NCBI GenBank assembly: GCA_964426355.1
Contig: CAYRRA010000021.1
Span: forward strand, 1 to 34,285
Length of the DNA: 34,285 bases
Direction of reading: 5' to 3'
From: JAJFTV01 sp964426355
GTDB taxonomy: Bacteria > Chloroflexota > Anaerolineae > Anaerolineales > Anaerolineaceae
Both the position numbers and the translations under genes were made by a program. This document shows positions 16,070 through 23,296 of the stretch, in pieces (position 1 is the first letter of the stretch; each line of letters starts with the position of its first letter). The notes under the pieces were generated by a model. The model was not told the origin of the DNA, searched no databases, and saw nothing but the letters and a program-made list of their open reading frames with translations.

Positions 16070-18148
16070 TTACGGCACAATCACGCGTGCCAGGACGTCC
16101 AGGATTTGCGGCGGAGCCGTCTCCTGCTTTTCCACCAGCAGCACCTGTGAAGTGCTGTTGATCGATTCGCTCCCGTCTTCGAGCTGCCAGAAATACTGTT
16201 CTATCACCTGCAAACCCGTCGCCAGGTTGATCCACACCCTCAACCCGGAACCAATGAATGCTTTTTCCTCGCCCGGGTTCAAAGCGGGTTCCGCCAGGGC
16301 ATCCTGAATCGTAATTAACAGGCATTCCTCACCGTTCTCGCATTGCGTTTTCTCGTGTTGCACATAGGTGATTGAACGGTCTACCTGGCTGAGCAAAGAA
16401 GAAAGTAAATCCAGCGATACATGCTGCGGCTCAGCAGGATAAGACCCTGAATCACCAGTGGTGAAATTGATGGAATAACTGCCTATGCTGGCAGACTGTT
16501 GAAGTAAGGTTCCATTGGCGTCAAAATCTTGATACACACTGCGTTGGATATAACCTTCTTTGTCGATTTCATACCATATCTCTGTCTGGATGTAGGGAGG
16601 CGGAAAGGTTTGCCCGGCGCGTTGGGTGGTATTACTCTCCCGGATGATATGCACCCACCCTGGTCCCTGCTGGAAAGGGGCATCGAATTTCTGGGCGAGT
16701 GCCAGCACCTCGGTCAACAGGGGGTCGGAAGGAACTTGAGTGCTCGTTGGCGCAGGGGATTGGCTGGGCGCTGTTGTGTGCGTTGGTGAGAGCATTTCGG
16801 AGGAGGGCGGGGCAGCAGGAGGTTGCCAATACAACTCCCAGGGACCGCTGGTTGTGTAGTAAACCAGTGTCACATATACAATAAAAGGCTGTGTTGGGAC
16901 GCTTTCAAAGGTCATTCCAACGGCAAAGTTCCCTTCCTGCACAGGAACACCGCCGGTTGCGCCCCGTAGCAGCGGGTGGGGAGTGTACAGCATCGCGCCG
17001 GTTACCCTTTCATCCGGCTCAAATTCAAACACCAGGCTGGAGGGGTCGGTCATACGTGCAGCGATTGCGTGAAGGGTGAAATTTCCGAGGGTTATCGTTT
17101 CATCCAGCTTCCAGGTCTGCCCTTCCTGCGGGTTAGCGCCGGGATCGAAGGTAAAGCCGGTTTTGTCTGCCGAGAAGTCCTGAAACATCGGCAGGGTATT
17201 TTCACCGGGTGGAAAGCTATGAAGGCTAATGACCAACTGCTCGGCGCCGGTAAACGGTATGGTCTGGTAGATACGCGTTTTGCCTATATCCATCGTATCG
17301 GGGGTGATATCTTCCAGCGGGTAAACCCGCCCCTCCACGTCATTCAAGGCAATACTCCACATTCCGTTCACCCAGGTGTTGGGCTGGTCGAAGTGCAGCG
17401 AGATATGGAGCACGGTTTTGTCGCTGGCGGGTGCAATGTTCTCCAAAACCAGGTGAAGACCGTTATCGTTCTCGCTTTGCAGAGGTGTGGCGTCGTTGGG
17501 CTGCGCCGGGATGATCTCGCCTGGCTCCACGGGGCGCAGTTGTACAGCCAGGTTGAAGGGTTCTCCTGCCAGGTCTTCGATGCGCAGGGTCAGCGCATTT
17601 GTTTTGGCGGGCAGTGCAGGGAAAATGTAACTCAATTGCATAACCCCTTCCGATGGGCTGTTGTTTGCCCCTTCTTGAAATTGGATTTCCTTTCCATCCG
17701 GCAGAACGAGAAAAGCTTGTGAGGTGAACACCTCTTCGGACAAGCCTTGTGCGGTGAGGGTTACCCAGAAGCGCGCCTCATCGCTGACGGCGTTTTCCAG
17801 GCGCAGAGTGATCCCGTCGTGACTGCTCTCAACCGGTTCGGCAAGCACAAGGACCTCGTTCGATCCGGTGGTGAAGCCAAAACCGGGGATGAATCCGGAA
17901 AGCCTACCCAGGGCATAGACCACCCCGGTAAGGGTTAACAGGGCGAGAAGGGCAGTTAGGATCGCCAGGGCTGGACGGGTGCGTAATGAATCCATTAAGG
18001 TTATCCTCCGGGAAATGGGATTTTTGTGGCGTTGGCGTAATTGTGCTTCCAGTTGATTGGCGAAAGCGGGATCTGGTTGCGGGGCAGTGTAATAATGGTT
18101 CAGGGCAGTATCCAGTTGGGGTGGCAGATTTTTGTACAGGTTATCCAT
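16070..18148 (-). CDS. Large membrane-anchored putative anti-sigma partner with secreted C-terminal domains
   Basis: A 692-residue protein. A short cytoplasmic N-terminus (about 1-55, LPPQLDTALNHYYTAP, then QLEAQLRQR) has the look of Chloroflexota sigma-partner proteins but lacks the Cys/His zinc motif of classical anti-sigma domains. A single membrane helix lies at about 59-80. Outside are DUF4179-like beta domains (about 95-435), a Pro/Ser/Thr-rich linker (about 440-490) and a final domain of about 200 residues that I do not recognise. The start overlaps the sigma gene by 8 bases and has GGGAGGAG before the ATG; an in-frame upstream start inside the sigma gene is rejected. By context it senses an envelope signal and holds the sigma factor; that role is inferred. 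Confidence 0.85.
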   Translation of the reverse strand: MDNLYKNLPPQLDTALNHYYTAPQPDPAFANQLEAQLRQRHKNPISRRITLMDSLRTRPALAILTALLALLTLTGVVYALGRLSGFIPGFGFTTGSNEVLVLAEPVESSHDGITLRLENAVSDEARFWVTLTAQGLSEEVFTSQAFLVLPDGKEIQFQEGANNSPSEGVMQLSYIFPALPAKTNALTLRIEDLAGEPFNLAVQLRPVEPGEIIPAQPNDATPLQSENDNGLHLVLENIAPASDKTVLHISLHFDQPNTWVNGMWSIALNDVEGRVYPLEDITPDTMDIGKTRIYQTIPFTGAEQLVISLHSFPPGENTLPMFQDFSADKTGFTFDPGANPQEGQTWKLDETITLGNFTLHAIAARMTDPSSLVFEFEPDERVTGAMLYTPHPLLRGATGGVPVQEGNFAVGMTFESVPTQPFIVYVTLVYYTTSGPWELYWQPPAAPPSSEMLSPTHTTAPSQSPAPTSTQVPSDPLLTEVLALAQKFDAPFQQGPGWVHIIRESNTTQRAGQTFPPPYIQTEIWYEIDKEGYIQRSVYQDFDANGTLLQQSASIGSYSINFTTGDSGSYPAEPQHVSLDLLSSLLSQVDRSITYVQHEKTQCENGEECLLITIQDALAEPALNPGEEKAFIGSGLRVWINLATGLQVIEQYFWQLEDGSESINSTSQVLLVEKQETAPPQILDVLARVIVP

Positions 18149-18683
18149 CTTGCTCCTCCCATTGGGCACGCAAAAAATCAAGCGTGCGGTAGAGGGTCAT
18201 TTTGACCGAGGCTTCACTGCGCCCTTCGAGGTGGGCGATTTCGGCGAAACTTAACCCGGCGGAGAAACGCAGACACAGGAGCTCCCTGCGATTTTCATCA
18301 AGCTGCATCAGTAGATGCAAAAGCCGCTGCAGGTCTTCTTCTTTCTCGATGGCGGTTAGCAGGGCGGGTTCTGGTGAGGGGGGATCGTTGAGTGCTGCGG
18401 CAGGCTGCTGGCGGTAAAAATCAGCCACCCGTCGGCGGGCGATGGTGAACAGCCAGGCAGGAAAACACCCCCCTTTGCGATAGCGGTTGGTGGTCAACCC
18501 ATCCAGGGCATCCATAAAGACTTGCGATGTGAGGTCTTCTGCCTCGTGCACATTCCCCAGCCTGCGGTACAGATAGCGATAGATTTTCGTGAGGTATCGC
18601 CGGTAAAGAGCGGTAAAGGCTTCAGGGTTGTGCCGCGCCAGTTCAACCAGGGCAGGATCGTCCATTGAGGTGAAGTCTTTCAT
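18141..18683 (-). CDS. ECF-type RNA polymerase sigma factor
   Basis: A sigma-70 family ECF factor of about 180 residues. Region 2 spans AFTALYRRYLTKIYRYLYRRLG to EAEDLTSQVFMDALDGL with WLFTIARRRVADFYR. After an acidic, Pro-containing linker, region 4 (about 115-175) contains LMQLDENRRELLCLRFSAGLSFAEIAHLEGRSEASVKMTLYR. It should direct polymerase to envelope-stress or similar promoters. ATG 18683 is chosen; ATG 18665 is also possible, and the frame stays open to 18746. No ribosome site is visible for either. Overlap with the next gene by 8 bases argues that the pair is co-expressed and functionally linked. Confidence 0.9.
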   Translation of the reverse strand: MKDFTSMDDPALVELARHNPEAFTALYRRYLTKIYRYLYRRLGNVHEAEDLTSQVFMDALDGLTTNRYRKGGCFPAWLFTIARRRVADFYRQQPAAALNDPPSPEPALLTAIEKEEDLQRLLHLLMQLDENRRELLCLRFSAGLSFAEIAHLEGRSEASVKMTLYRTLDFLRAQWEEQDG

Positions 18684-18739
18684 ATATCTGTATTGTATAT
18701 CGGGAAAAAGGACAAAAAGTAACAAAAAAGTTTTGATGC

Positions 18740-18784
18740 TTGACAAGATTATACCGAGTGGTATAATCTATACTGATCGGTATA
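18740..18784 (+). promoter_or_regulatory. Promoter and twin operators of the TetR-GH13 unit
   Basis: TTGACA (18740-18745), a 16-base spacer and TATAAT (18762-18767) form the promoter. A perfect palindrome TATACCGAGTGGTATA (18750-18765) fills the spacer and enters the -10. A near copy, TATACTGATCGGTATA, follows at 18769-18784, 19 bases later, over the predicted start site. This arrangement strongly predicts autorepression by the TetR protein encoded next. The -35 side faces the divergent sigma gene. Confidence 0.88.
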
Positions 18785-18801
18785 ATCCGGATCAGGTGAA
18801 T

Positions 18802-19365
18802 ATGTCAGAAGATAATCGTTCCAACCTGCTCAATCACGCTTTGCGGCTCTTCGCCCGGCGCGGCTACGATGCTGTCTCTGTTCAGGAGGTGGTAGATGCG
18901 GCGGGCGTTACCAAGCCGACCCTGTACCACTATTTTGGCAGCAAGAGCGGTTTACTGGAGGCACTCTTTTGCGAACGGCTTTCCGGGCTGGAGCGGTCGA
19001 TCGCGGAGGCGGCTCGATTTTCCGGTGACCTGACCATGAACTTGAGGAACCTGGCAAAGGTCTATTTTACGTTTGCACTGCAGCAGCCGTTACTGTACCA
19101 GTTTCTGCTTTCCGCGCAGTATGCACCCCGGGAAAGCGATTCCTTTCGGGCAGCAGCCGATTATCACGAGCGCGTGTTTGAAAAAATTCACGCCATGTTC
19201 CAGGCTGCGCTGCCGCACATGCCAGACCGGCACCGCAAATATGCAGTCACTTTTATCGGGATGCTGAATACCTATATCACCCTGGCGCTGAATGATTACC
19301 TGGACCTGGACGATACCCTGACTTACCAGGCAGTTCATCAGTTTATGCACGGAATATTCTCATAA
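18802..19365 (+). CDS. TetR/AcrR-family transcriptional regulator
   Basis: A 187-residue TetR protein. The N-terminal helix-turn-helix (about 5-50) is NHALRLFARRGYDAVSVQEVV, then GVTKPTLYHYFGSKSGLL. The all-helical C-terminal half, which binds ligand and dimerises, is not recognisable in detail. ATG 18802 has AGGTG four bases before it; the frame is open further upstream, but those starts lie before the promoter. Its own promoter carries two 16-base operator copies, and a third perfect copy stands before the GH13 gene 54 bases downstream, so both are probably its targets. A sugar or sugar derivative as inducer would fit but is speculation. Confidence 0.92.
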   Translation: MSEDNRSNLLNHALRLFARRGYDAVSVQEVVDAAGVTKPTLYHYFGSKSGLLEALFCERLSGLERSIAEAARFSGDLTMNLRNLAKVYFTFALQQPLLYQFLLSAQYAPRESDSFRAAADYHERVFEKIHAMFQAALPHMPDRHRKYAVTFIGMLNTYITLALNDYLDLDDTLTYQAVHQFMHGIFS

Positions 19366-19389
19366 GGGAAATTTTTTTACCTTGCACAC

Positions 19390-19405
19390 TATACCGTTCG
19401 GTATA
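19390..19405 (+). promoter_or_regulatory. TetR operator in front of the GH13 gene
   Basis: TATACCGTTCGGTATA is a perfect palindrome (TATACC-GTTC-GGTATA) that matches the palindromes in the TetR promoter. TTGCAC (19382-19387) and TATATT (19402-19407) flank it, but with only 14 bases between, so the promoter is weak or differs in detail. It ends 14 bases before the GH13 start codon. Confidence 0.85.
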
Positions 19406-19419
19406 TTTATGGAGTTGAC

Positions 19420-20796
19420 ATGGCAAATCATTGGTCGTTTGACGCAGTTTTTTATCACATTTATCCCCTGGGGATGCTGGCAGCACCGCAGCGCAACGAT
19501 TTTTCATCGCCGCCGGTGGCGCGACTGGAACAACTGTACGACTGGCTGGATCACATCCAGGCGCTGGGCGCCAATGCCCTCTATCTCGGACCGCTTTTTG
19601 AGTCCAGCGAACACGGCTACGATACGGTGGATTATTACCATGTTGACCGCCGCCTGGGCGATAACGAGACACTGGCGCGTTTGAGTGCAGAAGTTCACCG
19701 GCGCGGCATGCGGTTGATCCTGGATGGCGTTTTTAACCATGTGGGACGTGATTTTTGGGCGTTTTACGATCTGCGCCAGAAAGGTGAAAAATCGGCGTAC
19801 CGGGAGTGGTTCAAAGGTTTGTGCTTTGGTGAGACCAGCCCGTACGGAGACCCGTTCAGGTACGAGGGTTGGAGCGGACATTACAGCCTGGTGAAGCTGG
19901 ATGTCCTTCATCCGGCTGTCAAAGAGCATCTGCTGGGAGCCGTGCAGAGCTGGGTCGAGCAGTTTGATATCGACGGTCTTCGCCTGGATGCAGCCGATTG
20001 CATTGCCCCGCAGTTTCTGGGCGAGCTGGCAGATTTTGCCAGGAACCTGCGACCGGATTTCTGGCTGATGGGTGAGGTGGTGCACGGCGATTATTCGCGC
20101 TGGGCAAACCCGGGTATGCTCGATTCGGTCACCAACTACGAGGGTTATAAGGGCTTGTATTCCAGCCTCAATGACCGAAATTACTTTGAAATCGCGTATT
20201 CGCTCACTCGTCAATTTGGGAAGGATGGATTATACCGCGGACTGCCGTTGTACAACTTTGTCGATAACCATGATGTTGACCGGGCAGCCAGCATCCTGCG
20301 CGACCCCGCGCAGCTTTTTCCGCTGTATTGCCTGCTCTTCACCATGCCGGGCGTCCCTTCCATTTATTATGGAAGCGAGTGGGGCATCCACGGGCGGCGC
20401 ACAAACCATTCTGACAGCGCCCTGCGACCTGCATTACAACCCGGGCTGTTTGCCGGGGGTGAAAATGCGCAGCAACTCTTTGCCGCTATTCAACGGCTGG
20501 CACGGCTGCGCAAAGGGACGCCAGCTTTGAAATACGGCAGCTATCGCGAGCAGTACATCAACCATGAACAGCTTGCTTTTGTGCGGGAAACAGACCAGCA
20601 GCAGGTGCTGGTGGTGGTGAATGCTTCATCTCAACCGTCTTCACTGAATCTTTCGGTGCCCTGGCAAGGCTGCTCTGAACTGGTAGACCTGCTCAATCCC
20701 CTTGACCGGTTTCCGGTGCGGGAGGGGAAAGTCGAGATTGACCCTGTTCCACCGCTTTGGGCGCGAGTTTTAAGCGCTCATTTACCGGCGGAATGA
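19420..20796 (+). CDS. GH13 alpha-amylase-family glycosidase, cytoplasmic
   Basis: A 458-residue glycoside hydrolase of the alpha-amylase clan, which cuts or transfers alpha-glucosidic bonds by a retaining mechanism. The (beta/alpha)8 barrel motifs are complete: region I DGVFNHV (102-108), region II GLRLD with nucleophile D190, region III GEV with acid/base E219, and region IV FVDNHD with D285. A short beta domain follows after about residue 380. There is no signal peptide, so it acts on internal substrates such as imported maltodextrin, glycogen or trehalose-type sugars; subfamily specificity cannot be read. GGAG lies 5 bases before the ATG. It has a TetR operator immediately upstream. No sugar transporter lies nearby. 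Confidence 0.93.
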   Translation: MANHWSFDAVFYHIYPLGMLAAPQRNDFSSPPVARLEQLYDWLDHIQALGANALYLGPLFESSEHGYDTVDYYHVDRRLGDNETLARLSAEVHRRGMRLILDGVFNHVGRDFWAFYDLRQKGEKSAYREWFKGLCFGETSPYGDPFRYEGWSGHYSLVKLDVLHPAVKEHLLGAVQSWVEQFDIDGLRLDAADCIAPQFLGELADFARNLRPDFWLMGEVVHGDYSRWANPGMLDSVTNYEGYKGLYSSLNDRNYFEIAYSLTRQFGKDGLYRGLPLYNFVDNHDVDRAASILRDPAQLFPLYCLLFTMPGVPSIYYGSEWGIHGRRTNHSDSALRPALQPGLFAGGENAQQLFAAIQRLARLRKGTPALKYGSYREQYINHEQLAFVRETDQQQVLVVVNASSQPSSLNLSVPWQGCSELVDLLNPLDRFPVREGKVEIDPVPPLWARVLSAHLPAE

Positions 20797-20863
20797 AGAC
20801 CCACGCGCACTCAGTCTGCCGTCAACAGAAACCAGCATCGGAAATTCATTCCATAAATGCAAC

Positions 20864-20896
20864 CAACGAGGCTGCTTTTTTGAGGCAGCCTCGTTG
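20864..20896. terminator. Hairpin between convergent GH13 and DUF2202 genes
   Basis: CAACGAGGCTGC (20864-20875) pairs perfectly with GCAGCCTCGTTG (20885-20896), 12 bp, loop TTTTTTGAG. It lies 68 bases after the GH13 stop and 22 after the DUF2202 stop. Neither flank has a strong T-run, so it is probably a bidirectional terminator, but an imperfect one. Confidence 0.7.
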
Positions 20897-20917
20897 TGAA
20901 CTTTCAGGATAAAACGC

Positions 20918-21490
20918 TCAGTTGCACGCTTCAAAAGCTGGCAAATGGCTCTCCAATAAAGCATTTTGCAAGCGAGTGAATACCTGGATCAGGTCGGCAT
21001 GGTCGGTAACCAGCATCAACTCATCATAGAGGGCTGCATCGGCGATTTCGGCATCCACACCTGCCTGGCAGGCTTCCGCAAGGCTTTCAAATGTGGCAGT
21101 CGAATTGATACCTGGATTTTCAGGGACAGCTACACCGTATTTAACAGCCTGGCGTATCAGTGCATTGGCATGTTGTTGCTCTGATGCAGCAATTTGGGAA
21201 AAGGGATAGGAGTCGCCAAATTGAGCAATAACTGCCTGGTAGAGGTTAAGGGCTCCGTATTCTTCCAGGATGGCGTCTTGTAGGGCTGTTATTTCAGCTT
21301 CTGAAAGCGGTGTGAGGGCTGTGCCGTTGCCACTTTTCTCCGTACCCCAACCGTTTCCACCCTGTCCTCCGGGTCCACCTTTTTCTTCCAGGCTCGCAGC
21401 CTGTACACTGCCCTGGGGTATTGCCAGCAACACCATACCGATGACAAGAGCTATTACCGTTAATCCGTAAATCTTATTTTTTGTAGACAT
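20918..21490 (-). CDS. Secreted DUF2202 ferritin-like protein
   Basis: A 190-residue exported protein. The signal peptide MSTKNKIYGLTVIALVIGMV ends in a likely cleavage site SVQA. A Gly-rich spacer (GGPGGQGGNGWG) follows, then a DUF2202 four-helix domain with carboxylate and His residues in the pattern LQDAILEEYGALNLYQAVIA, IAASEQQHANALIRQAVKYG, and DAEIADAALYDELML. The ferritin-like fold suggests a di-metal centre outside the membrane; no activity is established for the family as far as I know. ATG 21490 is preferred, with AAGGA about 10 bases upstream; ATG 21499 is in frame but too close to it. Monocistronic between terminators. Confidence 0.88.
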   Translation of the reverse strand: MSTKNKIYGLTVIALVIGMVLLAIPQGSVQAASLEEKGGPGGQGGNGWGTEKSGNGTALTPLSEAEITALQDAILEEYGALNLYQAVIAQFGDSYPFSQIAASEQQHANALIRQAVKYGVAVPENPGINSTATFESLAEACQAGVDAEIADAALYDELMLVTDHADLIQVFTRLQNALLESHLPAFEACN

Positions 21491-21616
21491 TTTTATCATT
21501 TCCTTTTCTTCATGTTTTCTTTTTCGATCTTGTGTTATCTTAGCAACCAATTGTGAAGAAAACGCGAAGGATGTTTGCAGGTATGATGAAATCCCCGTTC
21601 GAGAGGCAGCTTAAAC

Positions 21617-21637
21617 AAAAAAACCACTCAGCGGTTT
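21617..21637 (-). terminator. Intrinsic terminator of the PilZ gene
   Basis: On the minus strand AAACCGC-TGA-GTGGTTT forms a 7-bp stem with one G-U pair (21631-21637 with 21621-21627), followed by a run of T (down to 21617). It begins about 58 bases after the PilZ stop. Confidence 0.7.
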
Positions 21638-21694
21638 ATTTGACCCATCGTGGTGTATTTTTTGGGTTAATTGAGCCGGTGATTGGCTTTGACT

Positions 21695-22429
21695 TTAACC
21701 TGTTCTTGCTTGTGAAAGGCGCGTGAGGGCGTTATACGTCACGTCCATTTCGCGCATGATTTCCAGGATGCGTAATTGAATGTACTGGGATATCTGGTAA
21801 TTGTGAGGTCTCTCGTAATGCGTGCGGATGCCCACGCGTTTTTGCTGGTAACCGGCTGTGCCCATCGTGTTTCGGATGATACCGTTTCCTCGGATTTCAG
21901 CCGTTTGCCCGGAACTGGATATGGGTAGTTCAAATGCCAGCAAAATTTCAGCGCCGCGCCGGATGCGGTTGGGGACAAAAAACTCAATCGGCAACCATAC
22001 CCCCATCCCTTCCAGAGAGATATCCGCTATTTCACATTTGATTCTGAAGTTGTTTTCCACAAGCGTGATCCACACGGGTGTGTTTTCGCGCGGTACCACC
22101 CGCGCGGTTTCCCGCTGGATCAATTTTTCCTGAATATATTGAAAGCGCGTCAGGTCAGTCTGGCAGTTAATCATGTCTATTTTTTCTGCCCGTGCTTTGA
22201 GGTAACCGGGGAAGACATCGCCTAAAATAATCGTCTCATGATCCAAATTCAGGCAAAGCATCTGGCGTTTGTGTGTCTGGATTCGGACATGGTTCTGCTG
22301 GCTGACAGAAAGGATGCTGGCATCATTGGAGATAGGGTAGCCTTTAAAAGTGTTTACCAGGCGTATGGGAACATTTTCCCGTGCAAGCCGTGCAAAAATG
22401 CGGAGCATTTTTTCTTCAAGTTCGTCCAT
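21695..22429 (-). CDS. PilZ-domain cyclic-di-GMP receptor protein with YcgR-like N-terminal domain
   Basis: A 244-residue soluble protein. Residues about 1-100 resemble the YcgR/FlgV-type N-terminal beta domain (ILSVSQQNHVRIQTHKRQML). The PilZ domain follows with the cyclic-di-GMP signature R106-x-x-x-R110 (QRETARV) and D136-x-S-x-x-G141 (ADISLEGMGV). All key residues are present, so binding is expected. A C-terminal helix (about 208-240) follows. The usual role is to control motility, adhesion or polysaccharide output; no such genes are adjacent except the decayed chemoreceptor fragment 10 kb away. AGGG lies 7 bases before the ATG. Confidence 0.9.
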   Translation of the reverse strand: MDELEEKMLRIFARLARENVPIRLVNTFKGYPISNDASILSVSQQNHVRIQTHKRQMLCLNLDHETIILGDVFPGYLKARAEKIDMINCQTDLTRFQYIQEKLIQRETARVVPRENTPVWITLVENNFRIKCEIADISLEGMGVWLPIEFFVPNRIRRGAEILLAFELPISSSGQTAEIRGNGIIRNTMGTAGYQQKRVGIRTHYERPHNYQISQYIQLRILEIMREMDVTYNALTRLSQARTG

Positions 22430-22441
22430 TCATTTTCCCTG

Positions 22442-22459
22442 CCTCCAGAAAGCTGGAGG
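22442..22459 (-). promoter_or_regulatory. Hairpin in the PilZ 5' leader that can mask GGAGG
   Basis: On the minus strand CCTCCAG-CTTT-CTGGAGG is a perfect 7-bp stem with a 4-base loop, 12 bases before the start codon. Its 3' arm contains GGAGG, a potential ribosome site, while a weaker AGGG remains free. It could tune translation, but it may be incidental. Confidence 0.4.
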
Positions 22460-22583
22460 GTTGCACCGAATTGATTCAGTTTAGTATGGCTACGGTAGCG
22501 AGGAAGCTGCCGGGGCATATTGGGGCGATCTTGTTACGATAATAATTATATCAGCCTGTTGATTTGAAAACACACAAATGCCC

Positions 22584-22637
22584 TTGTATTTTTTTATAAG
22601 AGTATTATAATGTATGTAAGTAATTACTTGCATACAT
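22584..22637 (+). promoter_or_regulatory. Promoter and 28-base palindromic operator of the second TetR operon
   Basis: TTGTAT (22584-22589), a 16-base spacer and TATAAT (22606-22611) form the promoter. A 28-base inverted repeat (22610-22637), arms ATGTATGTAAGTAA and TTACTTGCATACAT, has only one mismatched pair and starts at the -10, covering the transcription start. It ends 17 bases before the TetR start codon. Confidence 0.88.
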
Positions 22638-22654
22638 ATCTGACAGGAAAAACT

Positions 22655-23296
22655 ATGAATTTCAAAATTCCCCAATTCGATCAACCACCGCCCGAAGATA
22701 CACGCGGTCGCATCCTGCAGGCGGCGTCCAAATTAATTATTGCGCAGGGGTATGCTCGCACCACCACGCGCGCCATTGCAACTGAAGCCGGCGTTAACGA
22801 GGTGACACTGTTCCGCCATTTTGGCAGCAAAGAGAACCTTTTTCATGAGATGGTCGAGACTTATTCTGACTTGCCCCGAATGGAGTTTGCCATGTTGGCG
22901 CAAGCCGGTGATGATTACCGCCAGGCGATGCGCCAGGTGGGGCGTATTTTCATGCAGGTGATGATGGCGCGCTCCGATGTGATCCGGTTGATCTTGTGCG
23001 AGGCTTCGCACTTCCCTGAGATCCGCAACATCATGGCACAAAACCCGCGCCGTCTGCGCCAGGCACTCGCAGCTTACCTTCAAAGCCAGATGGATGCAGG
23101 TAGGGTTCGCAAGCAGACCCCCGAGCTTTGTGCGCAGGCTTTCTTTGGGATGTTCTTTTCTTACGGGATTTTGCGTCATGTCCTCGAAGAAGACCCGGCA
23201 AGCGAAAAAACGCTTGAGGAAGTAGTGGATGATTTTGTGGATATCTTTGTGAATGGGACGATTTGCCCTGAGGGGGCAGATAAAGGAGAAAAATGA
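22655..23296 (+). CDS. TetR/AcrR-family regulator of the ABC-2 exporter
   Basis: A 213-residue TetR protein. The DNA-binding domain (about 15-65) contains RILQAASKLIIAQGYARTTT, then AGVNEVTLFRHFGSKENLF. The C-terminal half resembles the AcrR-type helical domain (QVMMARSDVIRLILCEASHF). ATG 22655 with AGGA eight bases before it is chosen; an in-frame ATG at 22610 lies inside the operator. It overlaps the ATPase gene by four bases (ATGA), so it belongs to the exporter operon and presumably represses it until an exported compound binds. Confidence 0.92.
   Translation: MNFKIPQFDQPPPEDTRGRILQAASKLIIAQGYARTTTRAIATEAGVNEVTLFRHFGSKENLFHEMVETYSDLPRMEFAMLAQAGDDYRQAMRQVGRIFMQVMMARSDVIRLILCEASHFPEIRNIMAQNPRRLRQALAAYLQSQMDAGRVRKQTPELCAQAFFGMFFSYGILRHVLEEDPASEKTLEEVVDDFVDIFVNGTICPEGADKGEK

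Noticed and set aside
15266..16150. A 294-codon plus-strand frame over the zinc permease gene.
   Set aside because: Same strand, shifted frame; Cys/His/Arg-rich composition typical of a shadow, while the permease frame has the expected helices.
16976..17722. A 248-codon plus-strand frame inside the anti-sigma-like gene.
   Set aside because: Antisense shadow of a gene with clear domains, signal anchor and ribosome site; the translated product shows no family pattern.
18628..18801. N-terminal extension of the first TetR protein.
   Set aside because: It would run through the promoter and operators and antisense through the sigma gene start.
19504..20214. A 236-codon minus-strand frame within the GH13 gene.
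   Set aside because: Antisense to four intact GH13 motifs; no ribosome site or recognisable domain.
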